This document shows positions 11,298 to 24,300 of a stretch of DNA of 64,000 bases, one piece after another. Location: NCBI GenBank assembly GCA_964019415.1, contig OZ025877.1, positions 5,735,742 to 5,799,741 of the forward strand, written 5' to 3'. Under the pieces are notes generated by a model, which saw only the letters and a list, made by a program, of their open reading frames with translations, ran no database searches and was not told where the DNA came from. Origin of the DNA: Ianthella basta. Its lineage: Eukaryota; Porifera; Demospongiae; Verongiida; Ianthellidae. Within the stretch, counting starts at the first letter, position 1, and each line of letters begins with the position of its first letter. The position numbers were made by a program, and so were the translations under genes.

Positions 11298-14200
11298 TCA
11301 GTCAATGTACAAACTGGCAGCAAAGACAATATCTCTCCTAATCAGCTCCGAACCTCTCGCCATTATGTCACTCAATTCCTTATTTCCAATGATACCAGCA
11401 GCAGACTTGACATCTTTACACAACTCATCTAGCCGCTGAATGCATCGCACAATCAGCCCTGCAGTAGGAGAGTGACTTAGCTCACAATGTGCTAATGACA
11501 GCTTTCACCAAGGACAATATAGCTACTCAATCTTCAGTTCATGAACAGTTGGACTGCCAATAGCTGAACAACAGGAATAGTCCTTGTACTGGTGGCTCAT
11601 GTACTGTAACTCTTCCAAGGTCCAGCAGTCACAGAACAAGAGGTGCCTGTATGCCTATGGGCACATGATGCAGTCTTTTGTAGGAGTACCATCAGTACAA
11701 GTTGCTAGTGTACCTTTCCACTGATGTGCACATGATATAAGATCCATTACAAGAAATGCACATGAATGGCTATATGCAGTAAGGAAACATCATACCTTCT
11801 TGCACATCAGTGAGCTGTGTTATCTCTGCAAAGGGCTATAGTACAAGGAGATAACAAAGGGATCAATTGTGGAGGGATACTCTGCACACACCAATCACAT
11901 TTCAGACAGTAAGAAATACAAAAGCTGTACAAGATGTACGTAACGGTAAGAATTGGGCATTAAGTCTTGGTAGAAATAAATACATGCACATTGACTGCAT
12001 GCCAATGTAGTGGAGTCGACCTACACTAGACTGTAGCTTATGCTATACGTACACTATATTAGTCTCGCACACCAGACCCTTCCACAGAGGGGTCTTGTAC
12101 CATTGCATAAGCTGTCTTGTGTCCAGGACAAGATCCTGTCCTGGCCAAACAGCTTCACTGTTACGTTAACCTAAAATTAGAGACATAGTGTTGGTTCGCT
12201 CGAAGGATATTGTTGGTCGCACTGCAATTTCACTAGGGTACACTCTGAAAACAGAACATGACAATGCTAATTCAGGCACTCATTACTTCATTTGCCACCT
12301 TACCGCACTACGACGACACTGTGCAATGAATTTAACTGCAATTATGCAAAAAAAAAAAATACATTCTTATTGCACAAGTCGGCTTATACAAAACAACCAG
12401 ACTTGAAAGAAGGCCTACCATTTGTCTTGCCCATTCATAGACCACTTCAGTTAGTCCCCAGTGGAACTCCTTAAGATATTCTTCTACTGATGTATCAACA
12501 CCACACTCCTGTTCCAGTTGGGCCAAACGCGTTGCAACTGCTTCCATTTGTTTCTTTCCCTAATCAACCAATAAATATGTACATTAATATTATAAATTTA
12601 TCTATACAGCACACACTAGGTTGATGAAAATGTTACATACAAACCTTTTGGAGATTCTCTGTTAAATCAGGTTCACTACATCGGGACTGGAGTGGTGGAA
12701 ACAACCCAAATGGTTATACACCAGCCACTACAGCCAAACTAGAAAGAGAAATGCACAAACACATGCAATGGGAGCATACCTGCTGAAACACTAAAGAAGA
12801 CAACAGGGCAACTATTTCCTCCACAGAATACGTTGCAAACACATTTTCATGGAGCAGTTCTGTCAAGAACACCTCATGAGTATTCAGTTGGCAAGCAACT
12901 CTTCCTTTGTGCTGCACAACACCTTTGCTGCTCAGGTAACCAAGACGCACCAAAACCTAACAATGCAGCAGATCAATATATCATGAGCAAGATTCACTAA
13001 GTCATCTAATCTGAAATTAACTGTCTATTGAATGACCACAAGCGTACCGCCTCTCTTTGCTTGAAATCTGGAAGCAGACAGAGGCTGGCCTCAGATAACT
13101 GGTATTGCAACTCAGAAAGGGAGTCCTTCAGTTCTGCCTTGTTTTTGGCAGCCAGGAACTATGAACAGGAATATCAGAGTATGCACACAGTGACAGTCCA
13201 AGCATAGACAACAGCAAATACACCCCACTGACTGTATGGTCCTAGATCTCTGAAGTTGCTGCATGGTATAAGTGAGCTACTGTTACTTACATGCTTCTCA
13301 AACTGAGGGTCATCCTTACAATCAAAATTCTCTATTGACTTCCTGAGTATTTCACCCTCACTCATCCTCTGCACCATTTCAAAGTCCTTGATTTTCAGGT
13401 CAGACTTGGGGTCCAGCAATTCTGGTGCACCTGATTTAACATCCCTCACATAGGATTGAACTTGTTCAATAGCTCTTATTGCTGATTGGCTTGGTGGGTT
13501 ACCTCTGTGTGCAATGGCAAGTTAGACAGATTACATGCAACACACTGCCCATGTCATCCTTCCACCCCTGCTAATTAAATCAGATATTAGGGGCAAGAGG
13601 TTATAGAAGATCGTGTTCTGGTGCTGTTGTGACTTATTATAAAGTTAATCGTACATATCTGCACAGTGTTATGCTTCAACCCAAAAAGTGCACTCACCTA
13701 AAACGGGGAATCTGCCTTCTTTTAAAATCATCAAGTACTTTCTTAGCATCAAAGTCAAGAATTGTGCAAGTTATCCCATACAGGCAGTCTTGTGGTACTT
13801 CCACGACAGTGAAGCTCACTTCTTCAGGCAAAGAAAGAGAAATGTTTCCTTGCCAAAAATGTGTGTCCAAGACATCAGGTGGCTCAAGTACATTGAAGTC
13901 AGGGTGTTCCAGTCCCTCTGCCCCCTTCTCACACAGTAAGAGCACAAGGAGCCGTTTACCTACCCAAGTTAAACAAAGTGAGGTTAGCTTGATCCAGAGA
14001 CATACAGACACAGGCAACAACTGAAATGATATATGTATAGTTCACATAACTACAATGCAACAGCCAGCATCCAGTCTAATGCTGGCATGAGGGCATTCTT
14101 TGTTGTGATGGCTTTGGAACACAGATGTCACATGTTAAGCAACAACCAAATGAGTTACATAAGCCTTCATGATGCTTAATTTATTCATTAACTAGTCTGT

Positions 14201-17200
14201 CAATGTCATAACACCAGCCCTGGTACCATACAGCATCCTTTAGACACCATCATACATCAGGTACACCATGTAGCCATGCCTACAAGTGCAGCCATGTTGA
14301 CAGGAGACTCCAGTTAAGAGATGAAAGGAGGAGATCAGAAGTAACACCATTAGAATCCTAGAAGGTTGTACATACGTACATACGTACACTACTTTACATA
14401 ATTTGGACACCTGTACTGTAAGCAGCTCTGTTAGGTGGTTTGTTGTGGCAATGCCCACCCACTATTACAAAATATCATACGTATATTGGCATGACATTAA
14501 TTGGTAATGTGGTGTACAGTTATTGCAGATCCAAGCTTGCTTTGTTGGGATTATACCCGCCGTCCTAGATTAGGGATAGCTACGTATGCTTACTGAGTAA
14601 CAACCTGCAGTAGTAACACATGCAAGCATGCCAAGTGCTATTCTTGTGCTGAACTAGTTCACTTACCGGCAGTGGACTCAAGAAGGGCTCCCACTTCCCA
14701 ATTTCTCCCTTTAGCCGTCAGTAGCAAGACTCTCCCAGGGGTTAGGCACTTCCAGGCACTCTGGTACTTTAGGATACCCCTCTGAGAAAGGCAATCATAA
14801 AGTACTACCATCCTGGGTACAGTCACTGAACAAAAGGCAAGTGATGTTTGTATCCTACCTGGGTGTCAATGGCAAGATTCCTGAGTCTGGCACAGGCATC
14901 ATAATACCTGTCAACAGCTGGAGGATAGCTGTCATCCTGAGTGATGCTCTGCAATCTGACTTTAGTTGCCTCAAGTTGCTTTGCCCGGTCAGGCATCTCC
15001 CTTGCAGAGTCAATTTCAGAATAACTCCGTTTGAGCATATCCTCCACACGCAGGGTATCCACGCGGGCTAGATTCAAAATCATACCATAGGTCACCCGAA
15101 ATTTGGACTCCAATCGAATCGGCTTGCCCTACAGATACAGTCTCAGATAATGACAGTGTCATCTACCCCAACATGTAACAGTGCAGGCATGAGTGGTACT
15201 ACAGAGTCTACATTGCGTACAGCTATTGTTGGGAGTTACTGCGCAATTCAAAGAAAATGCTCATCACACCCAAAATCATATAATGCTGGCTACCTATGTA
15301 TGTATTAAGGTTTAACAACAACATGAGTACTTCCCATGCGCAGAATGCTGTCCATGTTACTGATTTTCCTCTGCTAAAATAAGCCAATTATACATCTGCT
15401 GTTGACATGTCCCTGCCATGCACTATATGCTACCTAACAGTTTTAACCTATTAGAGAAGTTGGACAAACTCACAAGTATCATGCTGTGCAATTCACTTGA
15501 CTCTGGAACATCACCCTTGCATAGAAGGATAACCATTCCAGTTGGGTCTAACCCCCTCCGACCAGCTCTACCTGCCATCTGTACATACTCTCCAGAATAG
15601 AGCTCCCGCATGCGCTGCCCATCAAATTTCCGGATGGAGTCAAACACTACTGTTCGGGCAGGCATATTCACACCCATGGCAAATGTCTCTGTGGCAAACA
15701 GCAGCTAGTGAAAGAATTTAAACATGAAAGTCACCATTTACTGTCACCGTGTGCAGCAGACATCAGATGAAGGCAATATTATGAAGATAAAGGTGTGGAA
15801 CAAGTACCAAGAGGATAACAAAAGGAATAGTCAAACAAACTATTATGTTGATAACTTACTCTCACTAAACCTCTCTGGAACAGGAGCTCCACTATCTGTG
15901 GAGAAATACAATAATTAGCCACACTGATGCCACTTATCTTCAGCATTACCTTAAGTGTGTATAACATGCTCTGTTCTGCCACTCCAATCATACCTCCTTG
16001 ATCAAGGGAAGTATTCCACTGTGATGAACAGCAATGCCCCGCTTTAACAGATCCTGCATTTTAGTTACCTGCATGGACAATAACACAGCAATACACACTC
16101 CATGTATTGGGATCACTGCCCACTACCTCTAAAAGACTATGCATTTGACATTATTACAACTGATCAGGTGATACCATTAACATGGTAGACACTGCATGAG
16201 CTGCAGCCAAGTGCTAATTGCACCAAATGTGATCTGAACCTCCTTCTACATCTCAGCACCAGCCCTTGCAATACTGCTTTTAATTTACTCATATACAACC
16301 GTAACCATGACTACATAGCTCACAGATATACTGTACGAACACTAAAGAACACACAATACGCAATATGCAACACAAGTGGTGGGTTGTAGGCTTGGGCCTG
16401 CTGTGTGTACATGGTTGTACTGTTGTGGCAGCAACAGTTTGGCAGCATATCCCTCAACCTACGTCACAATGATGCTACCAGAGCCACACCCAATTCACCT
16501 GAGGCAACTCCTTGTCCGTTCCCTTCAGTCTACTAATAGATGTCATGAAGAAGGAGTGAATGAAGTGCTTCTCTTTAGATGTAGTGAGGTCCAAAGTGGT
16601 AAGGGAGTCTGCATTGTTGTCACATCTTGTACGAGAGAAGGTAAAGGCAACCACTGGCAGCTTGTCTTTCTTCTGCAGCATTTTCACCAATGCCATCCAA
16701 ATGTTCCTCTCCTATAACAGAAAATGTGAGTTAGAGTACGTAACACGCAATATATGTACAGTACGTTATATTTCAAGTTACAAACTACTGTACAGTACAT
16801 ACAAAATAGTGAATGGATACTAAGGGCTACAGAGTATAAGGTACACAGCACACTCACTGGTGAAAAATACTATTTCACTCTGCACGCACTTGACAAAACT
16901 TCTCACCTCCTTGACACTTTGGACAGCTCTCTTGTCACTACCCTTGGCCTCTCGACTCTTCTTGGCCGTCAGTGCAGATCGGTACCTGAAGATCAACATG
17001 CAGGCAAGCCCGGTGACAAGTCATATGCAAGTGCACCTTGACAGTTAGTTGGCAAACTGCCCTTCTGTGACCACACACATGAGAGACAGTGCATGATACA
17101 CTGTTTTACCACTGCGCTCACACTAAGCATGTGCTGCACCATCAGGAGTGTACGTAGTGTACTAAATTCAGCACTACTTAGCCCTTTCAGAAACATAATG

Positions 17201-20200
17201 CACTGACTGCTCTTTACCTAGTCTGGGTTGTCAAGACTCACCCAGCAACCTGAAACTGTCCATCCTCATTAACAATCTTGAACAACTCATCTGCGGTCTT
17301 CGTGCTGTTTCCAGTGAAGAGAAAGTGCTCCAGTGGAACTGGTCTCTTGGTGGTGCTGATTACATGAATAGGCTTCTTCTTTGTACGCCTGTAAGAGACA
17401 AGGCAGTATACTGTGCAACAAGAGAAAGCTAGAACAACAACAGCTACTTACTATAAGCAGGAACAGAGCAGCACATACCCAATCCAGTCTGCAAACTCCA
17501 TTGCATTTGGAACTGTTGCTGACAACATAATGATGCCCACATGGTCAGGCAACATTATAAGAGTTTCTTCCCACACCACACCACGCTGCACAAGGAGGCC
17601 ACCATGGCATGAATGATCAAAAGGAATGCCATACAACCTGGTCACTAGACCCAGCCTAAGAGAGGTATCTCCTAAACATGGATACCTACCGTGCCCATGC
17701 ATTGGGTCAAGATTTTGGAGCAAAATGATTACCGCCAAGAGACCGAAAGGCTACAACCAGACATTGCACGGGTGCTGCTATGACTGTAGGATTGCTTGTG
17801 TTGCTGTATGTACGTAGGGGACTGGCATATCATTCCCTACTCCAAGGAGGAATGCCTTTGATAGTGTATTCTCAAATCTGATGCTATGCCATGTCCTTCT
17901 AATGGGGACAAGACATGGATGGTGGTCAAGAAGGTCTAAAGGATGCCACCACAGAATCCTTTGCAGCATACAGGTGACCACAAAAGGCTGAAAGCAGAAT
18001 TAGGATCTCACCCATTTGCCCACAGGTCAAAGAATAGACAGCAGAGCTGAGGCAACTGTCAAGCATTTGCCCACAGTCACCCACAGGCTGCAAACTGTGC
18101 TTATAGCTATGTATGATCTCAAGGGCAGGGGGCCATAACTAGCACAGACTGTTCCCAAAGCTAGCAACTTCCTTCAACCCTGGAGGGCACTCTCCGCCAG
18201 AGGTTCATTCCAGTCCTCACATGCCATTTTGTTTATTTGATTAACTTTGAGCTGTTTGTTATGTTTCAAATTAACTTTCACCGCATTATTTACTATCCCC
18301 GTTTTCCGTCATCAGTAGCTGACTCCATTGGGGTCTACAGCATTGATGAATGAATTAGCTAACTGTATGGTGTCACTGTGGATGTATCAACAAGAACTGC
18401 ACACTGATCTAACCTCTGTGTCATTGACATAGTGGACCTCATCAAAGATCACCCACTCAACATCTCTGATGATGTCTGAACCATTGTACAGCATAGACCT
18501 GCGGGTCACACCGGATACATGCATTCAATCAAGCACATTGCAAGGCAGTACAGTACTAAGTGCAAACATACATATACAGTATACTATTAATGGACAGGTA
18601 TGATACTATATGGAGAGTTAAACAGTCAGACAACAGTCGGACTCAGGAACCATTTACACAGTTCACAACAGCAATAGTGTTATTAATTCATTGCTGACTG
18701 AGAGAACAAGTATAAACTACAAAGATTGGACACAAACAGAATTCAGAATGTCACTGGAAGCCAAATGTTACCGTAGGATTTCAGTTGTCATGATGAGGCA
18801 GGGTGCATCAGTTTTGATTTGCACATCTCCAGTCAGTAATCCAATGCTGTCATTACCAAATGTTGTTCTAAAGTCACGAAACTTCTGATTAGACAGTGCC
18901 TTCAGTGGTGAGGTGTACAATGTCCTGGGTACAGTAATACAGGACAGTAGATTGAGCAATGTACATGGGTAAGCAGGACACAACCAGGTTCACTTCTGCT
19001 AAGCTGTGGTTTGCTTACTTGGTGTGGTGCTTTGTAGACAGCGCTATGGCATATTCAGCAACCACAGTCTTTCCAGCTGATGTATGTGCAGCTACAAACA
19101 CATTCTCTTGTGACTCAATGTGAATGATAGCCTGCTTCTGAAAGGGGTCGAGCTCGAATGGCCACTGACAAATAGAAGGTTCAAATGCAAGTGCATTTCA
19201 AACACCACAATAGAGGACCATGTCTATTGCACCCAAACACATACACATGCACATACACACAGACACATCATGCAGGTCCTGATCAGTACTCACATAGACC
19301 ATACCTCAGTCACAGGATGTGGCACTCTGATCTTGTACTCTTCTGCAGTCCTACTCAAGTCATCTGCCACTGCCCAATGATGTCGCACTGCTGACTTCAA
19401 CTTACTCACAGGCTGCTCTTTAGGAACCTGCGCAATGCACACACGTATTGTAAAACCATGGTACTGGGTAACGGTCAAGGCAGGTTTCTATGACAAAACT
19501 GTACTCCAAAACATCACATTTACAGATAGAGGAGGGTACGGCCTAGGTAGTTAGACCATTCTTAATAAGGATGGAGAGCTTCAATAGGTTCAAGATAGCA
19601 CTATGGAGCAATAGTTATCAACACACTGCACTACAGACCTTAGTAATAGTTAATTCCAATCCCTCTAGCTCATCAGAGCTCTCCAGGACCTCCGTTTGGT
19701 CTTCCTTCTCTGTATTATCCTTCTCTACTGTGGGCTGGGTGCCATCATCACCGACCCATTGGAGCGCTAGCCCTTTACTAATGATGTCACTCAGGCCAAG
19801 TACATGCTGTTCTGTTGCAAGAAAATATTGAATTTTCCACAATACTTATGCATGAGAATATGACAATTGTACATCCATGCACACAGCACATTATTCACCT
19901 TCAGTATCATCAATAGCAGTTGTAGGAGATCCTTTCTGACCAAAATCAATGACAACTTTGAAGCCTGGAGGTACCTTCAAGTATTCACCTGTAATGCAGC
20001 ACCATTAAGGTGAATACTGCCATTGACTAAATGCACACATGAAGAGAGGCTACACATGGCAAGGAGTGGTACCTTCATCTTCAAGTGGCACAACAGAGGC
20101 AGTGTCCACACTGACAGGAACAGGTAGCTCAAATCCCCCTACAACCAAATGACGTACACACACACACACAACACGGCATAATCACAAATGCTAATAGCAA

Positions 20201-21323
20201 AAGCAGTTCAAATTTACAAGCACTGGCAGTGTTGTCTCATGATACTAACCTGGCCAAAATGGAAGATTGTTTGGATCTCCTTTGGCAGACTGATTAGAAG
20301 ACACAACTGGCCTTTGAAAGGAAAGAGAATTTCTTGCTGTCATACCTACACCATCTCGAGTCACCTGGGCATTGGATGAAAGTCAGTGATTCAAAAATCT
20401 CTGTGTAGTATCTCAAACAACACTAACACTACCTCATTAATATCCAGAATCTCCCCACTAGTATGGTGTCGCTCCACTGACAGGTCCATCCATGGATCAC
20501 AAACATCACATGCTAAGAGAGCATTCACTGTCATATCAGGTTCGCATATCCTATAACAGGGATGTAGCACTGTATGTGACTTAGTCTGCCAGGTGATTCA
20601 GCTTACTGCACAATTTTGCTTACTCTTGGACAGATTTGTCCCTGAAAAACGGTAAGTTTTGTGGTGAGGACAAAAATGCTTCAAGCTGACTCCTTGCACA
20701 AGACTGGATTGACTATAAAAATAAACACACACATTGAAGCAAGATCACTGTAAGTGCCCTACTGGCACAAACTCTTCTAGTGTCTAGCAACTCATGCTAG
20801 GCTGGGCTTGTGACAGAGTACAGACTGGAATCCCAACTATATCATTTGGGGCAGGTGGGGTGGGGGGGAGGGGGGAGCATTCACCCTCTGCTATAATCAC
20901 ACACACGCACACCTCTGGGAATTTAGCATGCCATATGTCAACATAGTATCCCCATTACATATTGTGTCGCCCTCCTCAATTCTTGGAATCTCAGCCCCCC
21001 CCCCCCCCCCCACCCCCCTCCCCTGAAGAATTTTCCAAATACACCACTGCATACACACAAAACACCATGGTATAGGGGTCCTCCTACATCCATCTGTATA
21101 CAACAATACTGATACTTTATGCTTGAGGGAGGTACAATCCCCTACACGTGTATACACTTGACTTCCCCACACCATTGTTCCTCTACGCCCACTGGAGTCC
21201 TAGTGCGACTAAGCTCAACTAGGTCGTTACCTTCACCTGTTACAAATTAGTACTAGAATAACAGGTTACTGCCGTATGAAATAAACTCACTTGTTTCCAG
21301 TGCTCTTCTCTCTGCTCCGCCAT
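11298..21323 (-). CDS. SKIC2: SKI2 subunit of the Ski complex, DExH RNA helicase
   Basis: 28 exons (minus): 21291-21323, 20624-20712, 20433-20550, 20250-20364, 20073-20138, 19899-19988, 19639-19811, 19305-19427, 19019-19164, 18772-18924, 18414-18498, 17479-17585, 17242-17388, 16907-16985, 16499-16711, 15994-16068, 15860-15895, 15474-15704, 14859-15128, 14667-14781, 13698-13959, 13291-13504, 13048-13158, 12780-12956, 12645-12686, 12419-12559, 11796-11835, 11298-11458. Every junction keeps phase; total 3612 nt, 1203 aa (human SKIV2L 1246). It is the ATPase that feeds RNA 3'-5' into the cytoplasmic exosome with TTC37 and WDR61. Visible motifs: AHTSAGKT (about 295-302), [19 protein letters not shown] (388-391), SAT, HHSGILP, and motif [18 protein letters not shown]. 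The C-terminal DSHCT-type region ends [13 protein letters not shown]. The start lies 19 bp from the divergent WDR91 start. Confidence 0.97.
17586..18413. other. Long SKIC2 intron with repeat-like filler
   Basis: At 828 bp this is one of the longest SKIC2 introns; many others are 50-400 bp. It separates the DEVH exon from the SAT-motif exon. I see no exon and no intact mobile-element frame. The sequence (for example around 18050-18220) has the look of a transposon 3' tail but nothing diagnostic. Confidence 0.5.
20850..21060. repeat. Poly-C/poly-G-bearing dispersed repeat, copy 1
   Basis: In SKIC2 intron 1. It carries long C tracts (about 20998-21020) and G-rich flanks around GGTGGGGGGGAGGGGGGAGC, with TTCTTGGAATCTC and GAAGAATTTTC landmarks. 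The same landmarks occur in the same order at 53640-53920, where the sequence between is a (CA)n array. There is no coding potential. Confidence 0.65.
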
Positions 21324-21348
21324 TTTTTCATCAGCTCACAAAATGGCG
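21318..21348. promoter_or_regulatory. Mirror-image SKIC2/WDR91 start region, YY1/TISU-like
   Basis: The perfect inverted repeat CGCCATTTT (21318-21326) / AAAATGGCG (21340-21348) contains the two divergent start codons, SKIC2 at 21323 (-) and WDR91 at 21343 (+), with 19 bp between them. AAxATGGCGG is the core of the TISU initiator element and of the YY1 site, known to combine transcription start and translation start for very short 5' UTRs. Either the leaders are extremely short or each transcript starts inside the other gene. The binding factor is inferred from the motif only. Confidence 0.7.
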
Positions 21349-24300
21349 ACAGCTACAGTTGCTCTGGACGAAGCGATCAAAGAGTACCTCTTGTTCAGAG
21401 GATTCACTGAAACTCTGAGAAGTTTTGAAGAGGACAAGAAATATGCCAAAGATAAAGACTACAAGGTGAGGCATACAGGTTATGCTAGTTTACCGTGGTC
21501 ACTAGCTACTGTAATACTCATCCATGTATCATTGTAGCGCAGTAGAGTGGTTAGGCATGTAATGGCTTTGATGGGCCACTCTCAGTTGAAGATGATTTTG
21601 TCTATGTGAACAGGATTGTGTTTACTTTGCCAGCCATTGTTGTTCGTGCAGGCAAAACAAGTGGTGGGACGCCTGTTCTCTTTTATACACCAGTGTGATC
21701 TTCCGGGCTTGCAAGGATTTTGGAACCTCCTGGCACAAAAGCTTTTCAGCCAGTTGAGTAGCAACTTTAAGGATACGGTCTACAGACTGGAGACAAGTCT
21801 GCTGAGGTTGTTCCTTGTCAATGCCAAACTTCAAGGGAAACACGATGTGGTCCATGGCTTCTTTACCAAGAATTCACAGTCCTTGGTCAAGCGTAAAGAG
21901 TGGAAGGAATGGCTAGGTTAGTTGTACCTGAATGAGGAATAAGGCTTGAACAAATGTGGATTATCCCCTTTGAATGCTGTGTACTACTGTCTGACATTGG
22001 TAAGGTAAAGTAGGGGGTTTCCGAACAAGGTGGGGTTTCCGAACACTGCGCTGCGCTCCGTCTGCATTTGAAGGAACAGCTTCTCACTGTGTCAGTTTAT
22101 ACATTGACTCTTGTGCTAACTGCATACAGAAACGGAAGCTGTTCTACTGTGTGTAGCCGAAACGTAGTGCCCTGTTCGGAAACCCCATCTTGTTCAGAAA
22201 CCCCCTCCACTACTTTATGTATGTATTGGTATGTGTCAATATGCAAATGGTGTACAGCTACAGTGTGCACTTTAATACACTAATGTATAAGTGAAGAGTG
22301 TGGCCTCTATTAGCAGCTGTATAGGCTTCCACCAGCAGCCACAAGGTTAAGTTCTCTTGTAATAATCTGTGCTCTGCTGCTTTGTATTGGTAGTGTTTCC
22401 ATTCACAAGCTCAGTGGAAGGACACCCTGTCTTTGGAGTGTACCTTACAAGAGAATGGATTGTGACGTTTCGGACATCTTTGAGGAACTTCTTTGATACA
22501 GTCTTCACATACCTTCATATCCTTTCTGCAAGTATAATATGTCTACCGATATTCTATAGAGATACCATTCAGGACACAAACACACAGGACATTAATTTAG
22601 TAGATAAGCCAATACTGTACATAAATTCTGATCTGATGTGTGTGATTCTTAACTCTTGTTCACCTAAGCCAGCTCTTCTCAACTTTGAGTCTGAGCACAC
22701 ACGTATACAAGCCTTTACAGCGGAGAACAACAACCTTCATGATCAGCTGGCTAGAACTAAAGAAGCCTTGGCGAGAGCTGAAAACCAGATTCAGCAGTTG
22801 GGGGCTCGATTTGCACAGCAGACATTCGCTGCTGTGTCAGTAGATGCAGCCAGCTCTAGTGCAGCAAGGAGGGCATCCAAGTAGGTACCCTGCCCTGAAG
22901 TGAGGTACGATAAGTAAGGGAATGACCCCTTCACTCCTTGCAGGTCTGTATCTACAGCAACATCAGAGGCCCAGAGCCCTACTGATCCTAAAGTGAAGGA
23001 ACCTGCAAAACCATCTGCTACAGTATCAGAGATGGAGAAGTCGGACTTGAGAAGGGCATATTCCTTGGGGAGTTCAGACAAACCAAAGAAGAAGGCCTCT
23101 CCAGGCCTTGTGGAGACTTATGCCCATCCTCTCAATGAACAACCAGGCCCACAAGCCCCTGAGAATGCAGCTAGCAATAAACCAATAAGTGAGTGCTGCT
23201 AGTATGGCCTGACGTGTTGTGTGCTTGTTTTTCTGTTGTGTAGTTACTGTGGTATGTAACTAATGTGCACTACAGTGAATGTTGTCAGTGAAGGAGCAAG
23301 GAATGTTAAAGTCTATCCAGCAGAGACAGGCAAGCAGGCTCCTTTCTTTGTCATGTCACAGGTATGCTGTAGAATACTAATGTGCATGGCTGCATTGTAG
23401 CACAATGTTGCAGTTTTGTTTCACTAATCTTCTTGTGTCGTTGTAATTGCAGTCTGTGTATAAAGGCCACTCCTGTCCAGTTGTACACTGCAAAATTTCT
23501 CCTAATGGAGCTTTCATTGCTTCTGTGGATACAAATCAGATTGTCAAGTATGTTCAATGTGTGTAAGACATGTGTATGATACATGTTGTGCTATTTGTGT
23601 GCATACTGGTTGAAATGTACCAAGTGTACAAAAGTAGCAAATGTACCAATTCCTGATTTCTATCTTAGCCATGGCAATTGGTTGTGTTGGTAGGCAAACC
23701 CCGTAGTGAAGTATACGTACCATCTCTGTCGGCATATTTGCAGAGCTATAGTGCACATGGGACAGCTGGTGAATCCTAGACTCAGATCTTCGTAGTGCAC
23801 GTGCATTCACATCCGCTGTCTTCATGCTCTGGGAGATCTGGAGTGCCTTGTCTAGTGTCAGTTCCCGTTCCGACAGCAGACACTTCTGGTACACTTCATC
23901 ATGTGACCCACAAACCAGCCGATCATGCAACACCTCATCTAAAGACTCACCAAACTCACATGGCACCACCAACTTCCTTAATTCCGCCAAATACACAGCC
24001 ACAGACTCCCCAGACTGCTGCTGCCATTGATGAAAATGGAACCTTGCCGCCATCACAACCTTTTTGGGCTCATAATACTCTCTCAAAACATCCATGAGTT
24101 TCTTTAGGGGCTGCTCTGCGGGTTTCTGTGGCGATAAGATACTCCGTATCAGTGTGTAGTTCCAACGACATTCAGGAAAACCACAACCCGCTTGCCTGCC
24201 TTGATCTCATTTGCCTCAAAATACAGTTCCACTCGCTCCAAGTATACTACTATTGATTCGACATCTGGATCGAATGGCTCCAGGCGCCCAGAAATCGCGC

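Noticed and set aside
22493-22680. Continuation of WDR91 exon 3 through 22531 to an in-frame read into exon 4
   Set aside because: The read-through segment lacks family resemblance; the donor at 22531 and acceptor at 22672 restore both phase and the conserved LLNFE join.
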